Below, piece by piece: positions 61,282-64,000 of a DNA stretch of 64,000 nt. Every line of letters begins with the position of its first letter. Position 1 is the stretch's first letter. The position numbers were made by a program, and so were the translations under genes. The stretch comes from Manduca sexta (Eukaryota; Arthropoda; Insecta; Lepidoptera; Sphingidae). The notes beneath the pieces are model-generated. The model had not been told where the DNA came from, did no database searches, and saw only the letters and a list, made by a program, of their open reading frames with translations. Where the stretch lies: positions 7,626,001-7,690,000 of the forward strand of contig NC_051120.1 in NCBI RefSeq assembly GCF_014839805.1, given 5' to 3'.

Positions 61282-61518
61282 AATATGGTATATTTGTTCG
61301 GAGAGCGACAACCTTGCACAAGGTGTTAAAACCCGTCATAGTAGCTCACGTAAGTGTGTTGTGTTCCGGGATCAGCCTGTGTGTATCCGGTTCCAACAGG
61401 CCGGCATAATTGTGACTGCTAAGGGATAATCATCTCTCGCCAGTCGTTATTCTATTGGACCTTACTCCACTTACCACCAGGTGCAGTGAGGTCACTTTGC
61501 CGCGCACGAAGAAAAAAC
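61282..61518 (+). repeat. Repeat family B, copy 8
   Basis: tatggtatatttgttcggag, cacaaggtgttaaaacccgt, ccgggatcagcctgtgtgta, ccaacaggccggcataattg and taccaccaggtgcagtgagg, ending cgcgcacgaagaaaaaaca. Same orientation as the copy about 400 bases upstream. Confidence 0.82.
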
Positions 61519-62714
61519 AATCATATAATGGTCAGGTAAAATATTTAGGGAATGTATAATTGTGGTTAATATCTGGGATTCTATTTATCTCTAGATAAAC
61601 CACAAGCAAATAAATAACACCAAATAAAATCGGACCACTAATATTTTTTTAAATTCAGGTTTCATTAAAATTATTTATTTGAATATTCTGTATTATACAA
61701 GCTATTTCGCATAAAACCAAACACCGTTTTACCATGGTAACTATAAAGGTCAAAAGTAACCCGCAAAAAGGGCCAAATTAAGCAAAGTGACAAAGTCACA
61801 TATAACATGTTTAATTTAGTTTTACACTACTGTGAAATAGGCAGGCACCCTTGTCAAATTAAGTTGACACGTCAAAACGTCGACGTTAAAACTCGTCGGC
61901 AAAAAGGGCCACGAAGAATTAAATCCGAGGTCTTGTATGGACCAAAAACGTGTGGTTATAGCTTGACCAGGAAAATAAAAAACCTCGCCGTGTAAAAAAA
62001 TTAAATTAATTTCTAGTTCTGATGTTAACTTTATAGCGAAAAATAAAACTGACGCCTCCAAAAAAGGTTTTTACTACAACATAGATGGCACATAACATAT
62101 ATGGAAGAAAGAGAAGAGAGAAGTTTTCAAACCTCTAAAGGTCTCAAAGTATTTTGATACTTATAAACAACAGGATTGATTGGCGTTAAAAAGATTTTTG
62201 TTAATTGCCCAATACCTTGCTGACTACTTTCTTTATCCTGACGTTTGTTAGCCTGGCAAGGGCTTATACAAACACCGGACTTTTAGGTAAGCCTTAGGCG
62301 CTCGCAACCTTATATCACAAAATCTAAATGCAAATCATAATATCTTTAAAAAAGGTCTAAGACTATTTTCTTATAGCAGTGGTTAACCATTCCCATCAGA
62401 AAATCCTTGTAACCCTTTTTGTCAAGTCGAAAAAATTTAATTTAGCGCGTAATTTATCAAGAGTCAGCTAACAAAACACCAAGAGCTGGACATGTAGAAT
62501 GAAGTTGAGAGTCGAGCAAACTCGTTATGTTAGTAAATTAAATCGTTTCTTTTGAGTGCAGAAGGTATTGTCGCTATACTTGGGTTCTAGTATTTTTAGT
62601 TTCGTTAGTAGCTTCGATTACCTGGTAGAGAATATTGTTTTTGTATTGTTTGATTAGGTATTAATTTTGAAAAACGTGTGGTGTTATGCTAAGGCTGTTG
62701 TTACACGTATAGTA
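61519..62714. other. No gene recognised
   Basis: Two overlapping frames on opposite strands (61807-61995, 61822-62061) have no domain. The words gcaaaaagggcca (61764) and ggcaaaaagggcca (61899) form a direct repeat about 135 bases apart. Confidence 0.35.
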
Positions 62715-63008
62715 TAATATCAGCCCTGTATTATAGTCCCACTGCTGGGCACGGGCCTCCTCTACAGCTTAGAAGGATTTAAGGCTTTAGTCCACCACAC
62801 TGGCCTAGAGCGGATTGGTACACCTCATACACCCTCAAAATGGAGGTTTCCTCACAATGTTTTTTTCTTCGCCGTTAAAGCAAGTGATAATTCACAAAGA
62901 ATTAGCACATCATTTTAGAAAAGTCAGTGATGTGTATGTGTCCTTTGGTTTTGAACCAGCGGACATTTGTTTTGGAAGTCCGTTCCACACCAACCTAGGC
63001 AATCGCTG
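62715..63008 (-). mobile_element. SINE family A, full-length reverse copy
   Basis: Reverse copy: atcagccctgtattatagtc, ccactgctgggcacgggcct, tccaccacactggcctagag, ttcgccgttaaagcaag, and at the 5' end gttccacaccaacctaggca then atcgctgctcg, the complement of the tRNA-like head. The long frame 62815-63141 comes from this repeat and is not a gene. Confidence 0.85.
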
Positions 63009-63266
63009 CTCGTTTTATACATGTATAAATAGTGTTTATTTTTGTATTATTTATACATATAACTCCATAATAGTTACAATACTAAAGCGAAGTTATATTA
63101 TAGACATAATAGGTATTATTTTTAACAAGCGGATTCAGTAACCCTGTGGACCACTTCTGTGAATTCCTGCAGGTTGCAAATATATCCAAATTTTGGATAT
63201 AGTGTTGAGCAATCATGACTCGTGATAATATACACCCTATTGTTAACAATAGCTAGTATCCTGTCA

Positions 63267-63353
63267 GAATTACAAGCATTAAGTTCAGCGTAAAAACAAT
63301 AATAACACATTTTTATTACTCAAACAAAATATAATTACAAGCATTAAGTCCAG
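63267..63353 (+). repeat. Direct repeat of 'aattacaagcattaagt'
   Basis: The word aattacaagcattaagttca at about 63267 recurs at about 63333 with one change, about 66 bases apart. It may be a decayed tandem or the target duplication of a tiny insertion. Confidence 0.6.
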
Positions 63354-63603
63354 TCTGACGAAAAAAAAAACAACCAAATAAAGAAATATACAACATAAAA
63401 ATAAACCCTACGAATTCATACACACCAACTCAACCGGAACTGTAACAATGAGCATGTATGCTTGTGTGGTCATGATTTCCTTATATCTCCGTATTTCAAT
63501 GGACGTCATTCAGGAACGCCACTGGTCCGTTCTGTCATAGTTCTGAATAAAATTCCTTATTGTATACAAAAGTGAAGTATTTGAATATTTTATTGGCGAA
63601 AAT

Positions 63604-63731
63604 GATAAAAATGTTGAACTAATTTAATATCTTTGAATGTAGAATTTGTTGAATATATTGAAGTTCTGATAAAGATGTTGAGCTAATTTAATATTTTTGG
63701 ATGTACAATTTATTGAATCTATTGAAGTTCT
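63604..63731 (+). repeat. 64-bp tandem duplication
   Basis: 63604-63667 and 63668-63731 are two adjacent 64-base units, both beginning gataaa and ending attgaagttct. They differ at about seven positions. Non-coding and AT-rich. Confidence 0.9.
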
Positions 63732-63930
63732 TGGAAGGACTGAATAAAAGTAATCGTTTGGTTTATTTAGCAGTGATTTGATTAAGGATTAGATTTGACT
63801 AAATCTACGTTCGTGGAAAACTACAAGATTTGGAATATAAATAAAAGTTACGCCTAGTAAAGCATTTTCAGCTCTGTACAATATAACTTTTCAAATTTTA
63901 ATTTTCTCCTATGTTTTTGTTTTATAATAC

Positions 63931-64000
63931 ACTAGCTTTGCTCGCGGCTCCACCCGCATGTATAAGTTTTTACAGTATAAAAGTCCTTCTTTATATTTTC
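63931..64000 (+). repeat. Repeat family E, cut by the window end
   Basis: acactagctttgctcgcggc, tccacccgcatg and gtataaaagtccttctttat match the beginning of 8811-9118. The rest lies beyond the window. Confidence 0.7.

Noticed and set aside
62815..63141. 108-codon frame
   Set aside because: Begins inside a reverse SINE A copy and shows no domain.
1..64000. A new multi-gene defence, biosynthetic or similar system
   Set aside because: No set of neighbouring intact genes exists; all coding similarity is to transposon proteins.

Overview
The window looks like a stretch of nuclear genome from a moth or butterfly (Lepidoptera). It is AT-rich throughout. I could recognise no host protein-coding exon, rRNA gene or functional tRNA gene. 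The lepidopteran reading rests on the repeat content: a DD37D (maT-type) mariner, RTE-like LINE tails, tRNA-headed SINEs that end in 'cagggctgatattatt', and dispersed units carrying the 'taccatcaggtg' motif of many lepidopteran retroelement 3' ends. The species cannot be named from this. The DNA is best read as intergenic or large-intron sequence.

Nearly everything that can be annotated is a transposable element. 1-10 kb: SINE and LINE fragments and, at 6704-8003, a 1.3-kb maT mariner on the minus strand, whose transposase is broken by one frameshift but keeps all three catalytic aspartates. 10-30 kb: sparse, with SINE copies, two LINE coding remnants further on (22.3 kb and 30.9 kb) and copies of the family B repeat. 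38-43 kb: a denser cluster of tRNA-headed SINEs (families A and C) and a LINE 3' end (family D). 44-47 kb: the best preserved structures. These are a 5'-truncated RTE-like LINE with a perfect 15-bp target-site duplication, a 366-bp almost perfect palindrome bounded by TTAA, and a 417-bp MITE with long terminal inverted repeats in a TA target. 49-64 kb: more MITE-like repeats, a SINE apparently split by a LINE fragment, further copies of families B, E and A, and a 64-bp tandem duplication near the end.

The parts do not form a pathway. They are independent insertions in non-coding DNA, and the non-autonomous ones (SINEs, MITEs) would depend on LINE or transposase proteins encoded elsewhere. Several insertions keep exact target-site duplications, so their boundaries can be fixed to the base. 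Repeat family letters A-H are local labels, not database names. I found no evidence for a new multi-gene system. The most unusual items are the long palindrome, the SINE with a duplicated B box, and a hairpin gained inside one copy of repeat family G.
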